A stretch of DNA of 64,000 nt from Kribbella caucasensis (lineage in GTDB: Bacteria > Actinomycetota > Actinomycetes > Propionibacteriales > Kribbellaceae): positions 1-64,000 of the forward strand of contig NZ_SNWQ01000009.1 of assembly GCF_004361855.1 (NCBI RefSeq), in the 5' to 3' direction. Of this stretch, positions 16,795 through 25,133 are shown one piece after another. A model generated the notes under the pieces. It was not told the origin of the DNA, did no database searches, and worked only from the letters and a program-made list of their open reading frames with translations. Both the position numbers and the translations under genes were made by a program. How positions within the stretch are numbered: the stretch's first letter is position 1; each line of letters opens with the position of its first letter.

Positions 16795-18090
16795 ATGAAG
16801 AAGCGCACACACCGAAGGGGGAGGCGACCGGCCGCGACTGCCGCGATGCTCCTGATCAGCGCCGCCGCGCTCGCCGGTTGCCAATCGGCCAGTAGTTCTG
16901 ACGGGCCGGTCACGGTCCGGTTCGCGGTTGAAACCGGATTCGGCAAGACGAGTCCCTACGCCCAGATCATCGACGGCTTCAACAAGTCGAACACCCAGAA
17001 CATCAAGGTCGAGCTCACCGAGATCCCGACCGACAGCTACTTCCAGACGGTCAGGACCATGTTCCAGGCGGGCAACGCGCCTGACGTGGTGTGGGGGTCG
17101 CCGGGCACCGGAGCGGCGAACGCGCTCGGTGTCTTCGCGCAAGCGGGCCAGCTCGTGGACCTGTCGAAGGAGCAGTGGGCGTCCGCCTCCGTTCCGGACA
17201 GCGCGCACGATCTGTACTACGTCGACGGCAAGCTCATCGGGGTGCCGGTTGACGTCGCGCCCATCCCACAGGTCGTCAACGCGACGGCCTACAAGAGCCT
17301 GCACCTGGACTTCGCGAAGACCTACGACCAGCTCCTGCAGCAGTGCGCGGCGGTGCGGAAGGCGGGACGCACCTCGCTTCTGGGCCTGGCCGGATCGCAG
17401 CCGACGAACACCGGCCTGATGGGGCTGGAACTCGCCGCGTCCCGCGTCTACGCGAAGGATCCGGACTGGAACCAGAAGCGTGCGTCGGGGCAGGTCACGT
17501 TCGCCGGCTCACAGGAATGGCGCGACACCCTGCAGGCTGTCGTCGACCTTCACAAGCAAGGGTGTTTCCAAGGCGGTGCCGAGGGCGGTACGCCGGAGAC
17601 GGTGACTCCGGAGTTCACCAAGGGCAAGATCCTGGGGATCTTCGCCCCCGCGAGCATTGCGACCGACCTGGGCAGCCTCGCGCCGACTTCGCAGATTTCG
17701 GTGGCTGTCTTCCCGGGCACAACAGAGCGGGACACGTTCCTGTTCGCTTCGCCGAGCAACGCCTTGAGCATCAACGCATCGAGCAAGCATGTCGACGCTG
17801 CCAAAGCCTTGCTGGAGTACTGGATGCAGCCGCAGCAGCTCGACAAGTTCGCCGCGCTCAGCGGCAACGTGTCACTGACCAGTGTTCTCCACGGCCGGCC
17901 GGTGTCGAAGAAGTACGCCGGGCTCGCGACGTACCTGACCGATCCGGCGCGAAACGCGCCACTGCCCTCCCTGTTCTGGCCGAATCCCGACATCTACAAC
18001 AAGCTCGGCGTCGGCATCCAGGGTTTGCTCACCGGGCAGGCAGAAGTGGACAAGGTGCTCCAGGACATGGACGCGGCTTGGCAGAGCTAG
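16795..18090 (+). CDS. ABC importer substrate-binding lipoprotein (CUT1-like, family 1)
   Basis: A 431-residue solute-binding protein. The signal peptide is basic (KKRTHRRGRR), then hydrophobic, and ends in the lipobox LAGC with the lipidated cysteine at residue 29. The mature part has the usual extended-loop architecture of sugar-binding proteins (APDVVWGSPG, TPETVTPEFTKGKILGIFAP, ALLEYWMQPQQ). GAAAGG precedes ATG 16795; codons upstream to 16705 lack a ribosome site. First gene of the six-gene operon 16795-22945. The ligand is unknown; context suggests a plant C-glycoside or a released sugar. Confidence 0.87.
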   Translation: MKKRTHRRGRRPAATAAMLLISAAALAGCQSASSSDGPVTVRFAVETGFGKTSPYAQIIDGFNKSNTQNIKVELTEIPTDSYFQTVRTMFQAGNAPDVVWGSPGTGAANALGVFAQAGQLVDLSKEQWASASVPDSAHDLYYVDGKLIGVPVDVAPIPQVVNATAYKSLHLDFAKTYDQLLQQCAAVRKAGRTSLLGLAGSQPTNTGLMGLELAASRVYAKDPDWNQKRASGQVTFAGSQEWRDTLQAVVDLHKQGCFQGGAEGGTPETVTPEFTKGKILGIFAPASIATDLGSLAPTSQISVAVFPGTTERDTFLFASPSNALSINASSKHVDAAKALLEYWMQPQQLDKFAALSGNVSLTSVLHGRPVSKKYAGLATYLTDPARNAPLPSLFWPNPDIYNKLGVGIQGLLTGQAEVDKVLQDMDAAWQS

Positions 18091-18117
18091 GCCGTCAAGC
18101 AACCGAAAGGAGGCGTT

Positions 18118-19056
18118 ATGCGCTCCGTAGCCGTCCCGGCGACGCGCGTCGAGGTGGTCGAGACCGAGGGAAAGGCTCGCCGAGCAGGCCGGCGGGCCGG
18201 CGGCTCCATCGCGGTGTGGTGGTGGGCCGTGCCCGCCGTAGTGCTCACGATCGGGATCCAGTATCTGAGTGTGGCCGCCGGCTCGGTCTACGCCTTCACG
18301 AACTACCGCGGCTTCGGCAAGGCCACGTTCGTCGGCTTCGACAACTTCGTCAAGATCTTCCATTCACCGGCAACGACCCGGGCTTTGTGGAACACACTGT
18401 TGCTGGCGGCATGTTTCGTCATCTTCACCAATGTGATCGGCATGGCTCTCGCCCTGGCACTGAACCGCCTGCTCAAGTTGCGCTACTTCCTCCGCGTGCT
18501 GATCTTCCTGCCGGTCGTGCTGAGCCCGCTCGCCGTCGCCTACGTGTGGAAGTTCATCTTCCAGCCCAATGGTCCGCTGAACGGCATGCTCAGGACCGTA
18601 GGACTCGGTGACTGGGCGACGGCCTGGCTGGGCAATCCCGCAACCGCGTTCTCGACGATCGCCGTCGTGGTCGTGTGGCAGAACATCGGTCTGGCCATGG
18701 TGATCTATCTCGCGGGCCTGGCGAATGTGTCGCCGGAACTCGAGGAGGCGGGGGCGGTGGACGGGGCAGGCCCGGCGGCACGGCTCTTCCGCATCGTGCT
18801 GCCGTTGTTGCGACCGACGATCGTGATCGCCTCGACGTTGACGCTCATTCAAGGGCTTCGGGTGTTCGACCAGGTGCAGGCGCTGACCGCGGGTGGCCCG
18901 TACGGCGCCACCGAGACCCTCTCGACCCTGGTGTACAAGGAGACGTTCGTCAACGGAAAGTTCGGATACGGGTCGGCGTTGTCGCTGCTGCTGACGGTGC
19001 TCATCATCGCGGCCGCACTCCTCCAGAACGCGGCGCTGCGCTCGAGGGGAGATTGA
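18118..19056 (+). CDS. ABC importer permease (MalF-like)
   Basis: A 312-residue inner-membrane protein with six predicted helices and a basic N-terminal cytoplasmic segment. The EAA loop that contacts the ATPase reads EEAGAVDGAGPAARLFRIVLP-like near residue 215. It follows the binding protein by 27 bp, with AAAGGAGG before ATG. No ATPase gene is present in the operon, which is normal for actinobacterial CUT1 importers that share one MsiK-type ATPase encoded elsewhere. Confidence 0.88.
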   Translation: MRSVAVPATRVEVVETEGKARRAGRRAGGSIAVWWWAVPAVVLTIGIQYLSVAAGSVYAFTNYRGFGKATFVGFDNFVKIFHSPATTRALWNTLLLAACFVIFTNVIGMALALALNRLLKLRYFLRVLIFLPVVLSPLAVAYVWKFIFQPNGPLNGMLRTVGLGDWATAWLGNPATAFSTIAVVVVWQNIGLAMVIYLAGLANVSPELEEAGAVDGAGPAARLFRIVLPLLRPTIVIASTLTLIQGLRVFDQVQALTAGGPYGATETLSTLVYKETFVNGKFGYGSALSLLLTVLIIAAALLQNAALRSRGD

Positions 19057-19058
19057 CG

Positions 19059-19895
19059 ATGCATCGCTACACCAAGCGGACGCTCATCCTCGAGATCCTC
19101 ACTGTGATCGTGGCGCTGGCGCTGATGATCCCCTTCTTCTTCCTGGTGAATCTCGCCTTCAAAGGCGACACGGATGCCTTTCTCTCGCCGGCTGTCGCAC
19201 CTCCCAAACCGCCGACGCTGTCCGCGTTCGCGGACGCATGGGCGGGAACTCCCACCGGCAACATCCCGCTCGGGCTGCTCAACAGCGTTATCGTCACGGC
19301 AGGGTCGCTCGTGGTGCTGATCGCGCTCGGATCGCTGGCAGCGTTCACGATCACGCGTATACCCGGCAGGCTGAGCAGCGCCCTGTACGTCCTGTTCCTC
19401 GTCGGCATCATCCTTCCGTTTCTGCTGGGGCTGGTTCCGCTGTACGTCGTGATGCGGCAGCTCGGACTGGTCGGCACCCTGCCCGGCATGATCATCCTGT
19501 ACAGCGGCCTGCTGATGCCGCTGTCGGTGTTCCTCTACACAGGTTTCACGCGGTCGTTGCCGCGGGAATACGAGGAGGCAGCTCAGGTCGACGGGTCCTC
19601 CAGCCTTCAGACCTTCGTCCGGATCATCTTTCCGCTTCTGCGGCCTGCGACAGGCACCGTTGCCATCCTGGCCGGGTTGATCATCTGGAACGACTTCTTC
19701 ACCGCGCTCATCTTCCTCATCGGATCGAGGAACGCGACGTTGCCGGTGGTCATCTACGGCTTCGTCGGCCAGAACGTCTCGGCGTGGAACGTCATCTTCG
19801 CCGGGATCATCCTCTCGATGATCCCGGTCCTGCTCCTCTACCTGTTCGCGCAACGCAAGTTCATCCAAGGCTTCGCCGGTGGCATCAAGAGCTGA
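19059..19895 (+). CDS. ABC importer permease (MalG-like)
   Basis: A 278-residue, six-helix permease starting two bases after the previous stop. EAA loop: EYEEAAQVDGSSSLQTFVRI; C-terminal FAQRKFIQGFAGGIKS is typical of MalG-type subunits. It forms the heterodimeric channel with the permease just upstream. Confidence 0.88.
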   Translation: MHRYTKRTLILEILTVIVALALMIPFFFLVNLAFKGDTDAFLSPAVAPPKPPTLSAFADAWAGTPTGNIPLGLLNSVIVTAGSLVVLIALGSLAAFTITRIPGRLSSALYVLFLVGIILPFLLGLVPLYVVMRQLGLVGTLPGMIILYSGLLMPLSVFLYTGFTRSLPREYEEAAQVDGSSSLQTFVRIIFPLLRPATGTVAILAGLIIWNDFFTALIFLIGSRNATLPVVIYGFVGQNVSAWNVIFAGIILSMIPVLLLYLFAQRKFIQGFAGGIKS

Positions 19896-19927
19896 TCTTG
19901 CCGGAACAACGAGAGAGGTGCTCTGCG

Positions 19928-21469
19928 GTGGCTGGACGCAGCTATGACATCGTCATTGTCGGGAGTGGACCCGTGGGATCCGCCGTCGCCAGGACGGTGG
20001 CCGATGAGGCACCGGACCTGGACGTCCTCTTGGTGGAGGCTGGACCGGCTCTGTCGGACCCACCGGGCCGGCACGTGAGGACGCTGCCGAACGTGGAGGA
20101 CATCGCCCGCGCGCAGATGCTTGCTCAGGCAGGCCGCGTCAGCCAGCCCCCTCAGGAAGGTCGGATCGCGGCCCGGCCCGGCACGTACCTCATCGGCGAC
20201 GGAGTGGTCGACTCCGACGACACCGGTATGCCCGCTGCGGCGATGTCGACCAATGTCGGCGGTATGGGTGCGCATTGGACGGGCTCGTGTCCGGTTCCTG
20301 GTGAGGGAGAACGCATCCCGTGGATCCCGAGATACGAGTTCGACACGGTCTGGGCCGATGCGTGCGGCCTTCTTCGCGTCACACAGAGCGCGTTCGACGG
20401 CTGGCCGCTGGGAGCGGAGGTCCGATCCGCATTGTCGGCCGTCTTCGACGAGGGGCGTGCCCCTGATCGCCGCGTGCAGCCGATGCCGCTGGCGATCGAA
20501 ATCGGCCGAAGTTGTGAACGGTACTGGACCGGGATCGATGTGATCCTGGGCGACGTCATCGAGCGAGGCGCAGTCGAGTTGCGGGCCGAGACGCTTGTGA
20601 CCCGCATCACCCTCGAGAACGACGAGGTTACCGGGGTGATGATCCGCGATCGCCGCGGTGAGGAGGAGTACATCCCGGCGCGGGCTGTCTTCGTCGCGGC
20701 TGACTCTTTCCGGACTCCACGTCTCCTACACGTCTCCGGTGTCCGCCCGCCGGCCCTCGGGCGCTACCTGAACGATCACCTCCAAGTCATGGCACTGGCC
20801 CGGCTCGACGATCGGTTGATCCCGGCCGCGGCACGCACACGCCACTCGCGCACCGCCGGAACACTCGAGCTCTTCTCCGGCGTCAACTGGATTCCCTACG
20901 ACCGCGAACGATTCCCGTTCCACGGCCAGATCATGCAGATGGACGCGTCCCCGGTTCCGATCGACGGCCTCGACGAGCCCTGGCCCGGATCCATCGTGGG
21001 CATCGGCTTGTTCGGCTGCAAAGACATCGCAGCCGAAGACCGGGTCGCGTTCGACGACGCAGCTCCTGACGAGACAGGCCTGCCCGGGCTGACCATTCGC
21101 TACCGACTGACCGACACCGACCGCGCGACGATCGACGCGATGAAGAAGGCCGCCGCCGACATCGCGGTGGCTCTGGGCGGGCCGGTCGGCGGCGAGGAGC
21201 CGACGGTCCTTCCCAACGGGAACTCGCTGCACTACATGGGCACGGTGCGGATGGGCCTGGTCAACGACGGTACGTCGGTGTCCGACAGACTCGGCCGGGT
21301 CTGGGACGTGAACGGACTGTTTGTCGGAGGCAACGGTGTCATCCCGACCCCCACGGCCTGCAATCCCACCGCGATGAGCGTCGCGCTTGCCATCCGCTCC
21401 GCCCGCCGGGCCATTGAGGACCTGCGCGGTGCCACACCCTGCACAAAGGAGGAGTCAGTTGCTACCTGA
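19928..21469 (+). CDS. Pyranose-oxidase-like GMC flavoprotein, candidate C-glycoside 3-oxidase
   Basis: A 513-residue FAD enzyme; GTG 19928 follows GAGAGAGG. The Rossmann motif DIVIVGSGPVGSAVAR is at residues 7-22. NVGGMGAHWTGSCP (109-122) is the pyranose-oxidase-type loop with H116 and T118. H435 (NSLHYMGTVRMG) and N479 (TACNPTAMS) form the catalytic His-Asn pair of the GMC family. There is no signal peptide, so it is cytoplasmic. Bacterial members of this group (CarA / G3Ox type) oxidise the sugar of C-glycosides at C3, the activation step before C-C cleavage. It sits between the importer and the two deglycosidase-like subunits, which is the strongest support for that role over a plain glucose 2-oxidase. 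Confidence 0.82.
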   Translation: MAGRSYDIVIVGSGPVGSAVARTVADEAPDLDVLLVEAGPALSDPPGRHVRTLPNVEDIARAQMLAQAGRVSQPPQEGRIAARPGTYLIGDGVVDSDDTGMPAAAMSTNVGGMGAHWTGSCPVPGEGERIPWIPRYEFDTVWADACGLLRVTQSAFDGWPLGAEVRSALSAVFDEGRAPDRRVQPMPLAIEIGRSCERYWTGIDVILGDVIERGAVELRAETLVTRITLENDEVTGVMIRDRRGEEEYIPARAVFVAADSFRTPRLLHVSGVRPPALGRYLNDHLQVMALARLDDRLIPAAARTRHSRTAGTLELFSGVNWIPYDRERFPFHGQIMQMDASPVPIDGLDEPWPGSIVGIGLFGCKDIAAEDRVAFDDAAPDETGLPGLTIRYRLTDTDRATIDAMKKAAADIAVALGGPVGGEEPTVLPNGNSLHYMGTVRMGLVNDGTSVSDRLGRVWDVNGLFVGGNGVIPTPTACNPTAMSVALAIRSARRAIEDLRGATPCTKEESVAT

Positions 21470-21860
21470 TCAGATCATCGAGCCGGACACGCTCCGCACC
21501 GATGACGGCCGCGTGAGCGTATCCATCCGGATTCCCTGGTACCGGGCGCTCCCGTTGTCGTCGGTATCGCAGGTCGGCCTCGACATCGACGGCCACCAGG
21601 TGCCCAACGAATCCATCGTGTGGCGGACCGCGCACGGTGAACGCTACGCACTCGACGAGCTCCCACCGCGCCACGACAAGTGGTGGTTCGTCCTGGACTC
21701 CGCAGTCCTCGAAGGGGATCTGCCGCCACTTGCCGAGGCTGACGAGCATGAGGTGCACGTCGTGATCGGCCTCTACATCCCGTATGTCCCCGCAGCCGAC
21801 GGAGCCCCGCTCGTACTGGAGCAAGACCGCAAGACCATGAAGCTGGAGGCTGCAGCATGA
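21459..21860 (+). CDS. C-glycoside deglycosidase beta-subunit-like protein (DUF6379 type)
   Basis: A 133-residue all-beta protein. The start is TTG at 21459, chosen because AAAGGAGGAG sits five bases upstream and because it overlaps the oxidase stop by 11 bp. Landmarks are RIPWYRALPLSSVSQVGLDI, the pair WW in DKWWFVLD, and VVIGLYIPYVPAADG. The divergent small protein at 25134 shares PW-R-LP, Q-(V/I), DG and IPYV-DG at matching places. Small proteins of this kind form the beta subunit of C-glycoside-cleaving lyases (CarC/DgpC type). Its stop overlaps the alpha subunit's ATG (ATGA), suggesting 1:1 synthesis. Confidence 0.75.
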   Translation: MLPDQIIEPDTLRTDDGRVSVSIRIPWYRALPLSSVSQVGLDIDGHQVPNESIVWRTAHGERYALDELPPRHDKWWFVLDSAVLEGDLPPLAEADEHEVHVVIGLYIPYVPAADGAPLVLEQDRKTMKLEAAA

Positions 21861-22945
21861 CGGCCACAACCGCGGCACTGGGAACACCGATCCAAGGCGT
21901 GACCCTGTACTCCCTGACACGATTCTGGCACTCGCGCCAGATGACCTTTCCCGAGCTCGTCCGCGAAGTGGCGCGGCGAGAACTGGGGCCGGGGCTGGAG
22001 ATCGTCGGGTTCCAGTCCATTCGTGACTTCCCACGAGTGGATGAGAACTTCGTTCGCGAGTTCCGTGACCTGCTGGACGAGACGGGCCTGGTTCCCACTG
22101 CGCTCGGCGCCAACGCGGACGCCGGACTGCGGCGAGACCGGATGCTGACCGACGACGAACTCGTCGAGTACATGAAGCCGCAGATCGACGTCGCGCGCAG
22201 GCTGGGATTCCCCATCGTCCGCGTGCAGTACTCGGTGACCCCGGACGACATGGAACGTCTGCTTCCGGTCGCCGAGGCGGCCAGCGTCACCTTGGGCATG
22301 GAGATCCACGCCCATCACAGCCCGAGGCACCCCACGATGCAGGCCCTGTTGGAACGCTACGAGAAGCTCGGATCCCCACACCTGGGATTCATTCCCGATT
22401 GGGGATCCACCATGAGCCAGGTGCCGAGATCCCTGCTGGAGAAGTACCGCAGGCGCGAGATCGCACCGGAGCTGATTGCCGAGGTCGACAAGTACTGGAA
22501 CTCCAAGCACGGAGCCGGCGGCTTGACCGACGAGGAGCAGCAACGGCAGCTCGAAGAGTTCGCGGACCTCGCTCGCTCGTACGGCGCCGACGACATCGCG
22601 TTCGAACTGGCAATCAACGCCACGAGCCTGTTCGGCCACGGCGAGGTGAGCGAGTGGCTGGACATCCTCCCGTGGGCCGTGCACACGCACGGCAAGTTCT
22701 ACGAGATCGACAGCGCGGGGGAGGACCCGTCTGTTCCCGCACGAGAACTCCTCGATCTCTACGTCAAGAACGGATACTCACGCACGATCTCCACCGAATG
22801 GGAGGGATTCCACTGGAACGACTGGGAGAACGCCTTCGACATCATCGCCAAGCAGCAAGCCCTCCTTCGCGACGCAACCGAGCAGAGCGGCTCCCGAATG
22901 ATCGTTGACGCCGCGGAAGCGCGAGCGGTGCGCGGCTGGCGCTGA
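21857..22945 (+). CDS. C-glycoside deglycosidase alpha-subunit-like TIM barrel
   Basis: A 362-residue xylose-isomerase-like barrel. Candidate metal ligands at the barrel mouth are E149 (LGMEIHAHHSP), D181 (GFIPDWGST), H276 or H278 (WAVHTHGKFYEID) and E314 (STEWEGFHW). The histidines right after E149 could serve as the catalytic base. In the CarB/DgpB family the alpha subunit plus the small beta subunit opens the C-C bond of 3-keto C-glycosides by beta-elimination with a divalent metal. Last gene of the operon. The protein could instead be a 3-keto-sugar epimerase/hydrolase; the adjacent beta subunit makes the lyase reading preferable. Confidence 0.75.
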   Translation: MTATTAALGTPIQGVTLYSLTRFWHSRQMTFPELVREVARRELGPGLEIVGFQSIRDFPRVDENFVREFRDLLDETGLVPTALGANADAGLRRDRMLTDDELVEYMKPQIDVARRLGFPIVRVQYSVTPDDMERLLPVAEAASVTLGMEIHAHHSPRHPTMQALLERYEKLGSPHLGFIPDWGSTMSQVPRSLLEKYRRREIAPELIAEVDKYWNSKHGAGGLTDEEQQRQLEEFADLARSYGADDIAFELAINATSLFGHGEVSEWLDILPWAVHTHGKFYEIDSAGEDPSVPARELLDLYVKNGYSRTISTEWEGFHWNDWENAFDIIAKQQALLRDATEQSGSRMIVDAAEARAVRGWR

Positions 22946-23010
22946 GTACACGCGGGCGAGAGCGGGTCCCACGTCATCCAGACCCGGTCCCGGGCGGATC
23001 ACCCAACGTC

Positions 23011-24051
23011 TCAGTCGACGTGGACGATGCTGCGTTCGTCGGCGGACTGCTGGCTCGCTTCGAGGATCCGAAGGATCTGGATGGCGTCCTCCGCAAGGAC
23101 GGGCGGAGGTTCCGCGCACTGGATGTGCTGCCGGAGAAGGCGGTAGAACTCGACCCAGTCGCCGGGGACGATCGGCTCGGAGCGTGTCCTGGTGCCCGTA
23201 AGCGCGGCTGCTGGTCTTGACGGATCCGTTCCCCATCCAATGGATCCGGGTCGGATGCCCGCGACAAGTTGCTCCTGTTGTGGATCCATTCCGTCGACTT
23301 GGCATGATCCGAGTCGCCCTTGCGCGAGAAATCGGGGGACAGGGGCGGATTGGACGGCCGACATGTGTGCGTGGCTGGTCACGCCAGATCGGTGCCGGAG
23401 GGCCAGAAAGCAGTCGTCGTTGGGCCCTCTCGCGACCCGGGCGGCGCGAACTTCGGCGTACACGCTGTCGACTGGACCAAGGAGATTGACCAACTGGTCG
23501 ACGAGGTGGCTGCCGAGGTCGGCGAGCCTGCCGTCCAGGCCTGGTCGGCTGCGCTCGCGCCAGGAGTTGCCGACGGCAGCTGTCCAGCGGGCGATGCATG
23601 ACGTCACCCGGATGAGGTCGCCGAGCGAGCCGTCTCCGATGAGGCCCTTCATGGTCAGGAAGTCGCCGTCCCATCGCCGATTCTGGAACGGGACGAGTAC
23701 AGATCCTGCGGACCTCGCCGCCTCTGTCATCCGTACGGCTGCGGCCGACGACGTCGCCACAGGTTTGTCAACCACAACGGCACGCGGCTTGAGTGCGAGG
23801 GCGCTGTGGAGCATGTCCTCGTGCGCCTCGTCGGGTACGGCAACAACAACGATGTCCGGACTGCTGCCGTCGACTGTTTCCAGCGACTCCATCAGTGGAA
23901 GCCCTGCCTCCCGGACTCTGGCTTCTGCGGCGGCAGAGGTCGCCACAACGCCACTGACCTCGAAGCCCGCGGCTACCAAAAGGGGAAGGTGCATCATGCG
24001 GCCCGCGTTGCCAAAGCCGATCAGCACGGCATGTAAGGGCGGCTCTGTCAC
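23011..24051 (-). CDS. Gfo/Idh/MocA-family dehydrogenase of the second C-glycoside-like set
   Basis: A 346-residue NAD(P)-dependent oxidoreductase. GTG 24051 overlaps the stop of the upstream TIM-barrel gene (GTGA). The Rossmann motif is VLIGFGNAGRMMHLP, the conserved lysine lies in VVVDKPVAT, and the substrate-side motif is ADLGSHLVDQLVNLLG. It belongs to the same superfamily as the NAD-dependent 3-dehydrogenase DgpA of gut puerarin degraders. Coupling to a TIM barrel that faces a small beta-like protein makes 3-oxidation of a glycoside, or re-reduction of the 3-keto sugar after cleavage, the likely role. It ends 65 bp from the convergent set-1 operon. Confidence 0.78.
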   Translation of the reverse strand: MTEPPLHAVLIGFGNAGRMMHLPLLVAAGFEVSGVVATSAAAEARVREAGLPLMESLETVDGSSPDIVVVAVPDEAHEDMLHSALALKPRAVVVDKPVATSSAAAVRMTEAARSAGSVLVPFQNRRWDGDFLTMKGLIGDGSLGDLIRVTSCIARWTAAVGNSWRERSRPGLDGRLADLGSHLVDQLVNLLGPVDSVYAEVRAARVARGPNDDCFLALRHRSGVTSHAHMSAVQSAPVPRFLAQGRLGSCQVDGMDPQQEQLVAGIRPGSIGWGTDPSRPAAALTGTRTRSEPIVPGDWVEFYRLLRQHIQCAEPPPVLAEDAIQILRILEASQQSADERSIVHVD

Positions 24052-25040
24052 CGGGCCACGACCTGCTCGACGAGAGACCGGTGCCCTCGGGTCATGGTGA
24101 CGGCGTCGAAGTCCGGCCCGTCGAGCCACTCGTGGCCGCCCCACTCGCTCGTGATCGGGCCGGTGAAATCAGCCCGTGCGAGCTCGTACGTGAGCTCCCG
24201 CAACGGAGTCGACACTATGCCGTCGGGGTCGTAGAGGTCCCAGAACTTGAGGTGGACAATGTCGGTGACGGACAGGAAGTCGCGCCAATCCCCGACGCGC
24301 GAGTTGCCGAACCGGGCGAACGGCATCATCAACCGCAGCCGCGCATCGGCGGACAGTTCGGCGCCGTCGGTCACCGCGAGCACGTGGTCGCGGACGGCGG
24401 AGCCGCGGTCGGACGGCCATTCCTCGGCGATCAGCCGCACCGCCTCGCCAGGAATCCCGAGTCGGTGCAGTTCCTCCAGATACGTGACCGGTACGCCGTA
24501 CATGCAGGCGGACAGATCGAACACGAATCCGAACAGGCCCGGGTACTTCTGCGCGAATTCGACACGGCTCTGGACATCGTGCGAGTCGGCTCGGAGGCCG
24601 CCTTGTGCCTCCTGATTCAGCGAGATCCCCGACCGGTCGAGACAGGGGCGCAGGCGGTCGAGGACCTCGAGATCCACCCCCCACATCACCTTCACGGCCG
24701 GAAACCCGAGTCGGGCGGCGGATTCGATCTGACGCTCGAGGTACGAAACACGCTCGCCGACAGTCGCCCGATGCCGCGGATCGACGTAGAGATCGTCGTA
24801 GATGCCGAGCTGCGTGAGCTGAAGGTCGAGGTGCTCCACCTCGTTGCGGAAACGCTCGACTTCCTCGTCGGCCACAGTGGGGAACGTGGCGAAGTGCTGG
24901 AAGCCGTCGATCTCGAACCTGCCCGCGAGGCCGGCAGAGCTAGCACCGCGCAGCAACTCCTGCGGACTGTGCTCGCCGCGCGCGATCTCGGTGGTGAACG
25001 AGAACATGGTTACCGCCCACTGACGGTCGACAGACGGCAT
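24048..25040 (-). CDS. TIM-barrel sugar isomerase/lyase, second alpha-subunit-like protein
   Basis: A 330-residue barrel related to the protein at 21857. Candidate metal ligands: E144 (LNQEAQGG), D175 (FVFDLSACM), H263 (DIVHLKFWD) and E299 (ITSEWGGHEW). Shared segments with the other barrel include the GFQ-FP stretch, GFP-V-V and the terminal SEW-G-W motif. It lacks the histidines that follow the first metal glutamate in the set-1 protein, so its chemistry may differ. The start at 25040 has TGGAG upstream; ATG 25085 would add 15 residues but begins inside the putative operator/promoter region. First gene of the minus-strand pair. Confidence 0.72.
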   Translation of the reverse strand: MPSVDRQWAVTMFSFTTEIARGEHSPQELLRGASSAGLAGRFEIDGFQHFATFPTVADEEVERFRNEVEHLDLQLTQLGIYDDLYVDPRHRATVGERVSYLERQIESAARLGFPAVKVMWGVDLEVLDRLRPCLDRSGISLNQEAQGGLRADSHDVQSRVEFAQKYPGLFGFVFDLSACMYGVPVTYLEELHRLGIPGEAVRLIAEEWPSDRGSAVRDHVLAVTDGAELSADARLRLMMPFARFGNSRVGDWRDFLSVTDIVHLKFWDLYDPDGIVSTPLRELTYELARADFTGPITSEWGGHEWLDGPDFDAVTMTRGHRSLVEQVVAR

Positions 25041-25090
25041 CGGCTCGCTCCATTTCCAACCCGGCAGAACTCCGCTACGATCCACATATG

Positions 25091-25104
25091 TTGATAGTGT
25101 ACAA
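25091..25104. promoter_or_regulatory. Palindromic operator candidate between the divergent set-2 genes
   Basis: TTGATAGTGTACAA is an interrupted inverted repeat (ten of fourteen positions symmetric) in an AT-rich island between the divergent starts at 25040 and 25134. Its position suits one regulator controlling both transcripts. No regulator gene adjoins it; the TetR protein at 26931 and the ROK protein at 12588 are possible binders. Confidence 0.45.
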
Positions 25105-25133
25105 AAGTTCGCCGTGGTGATGTAGTGCCTTTC

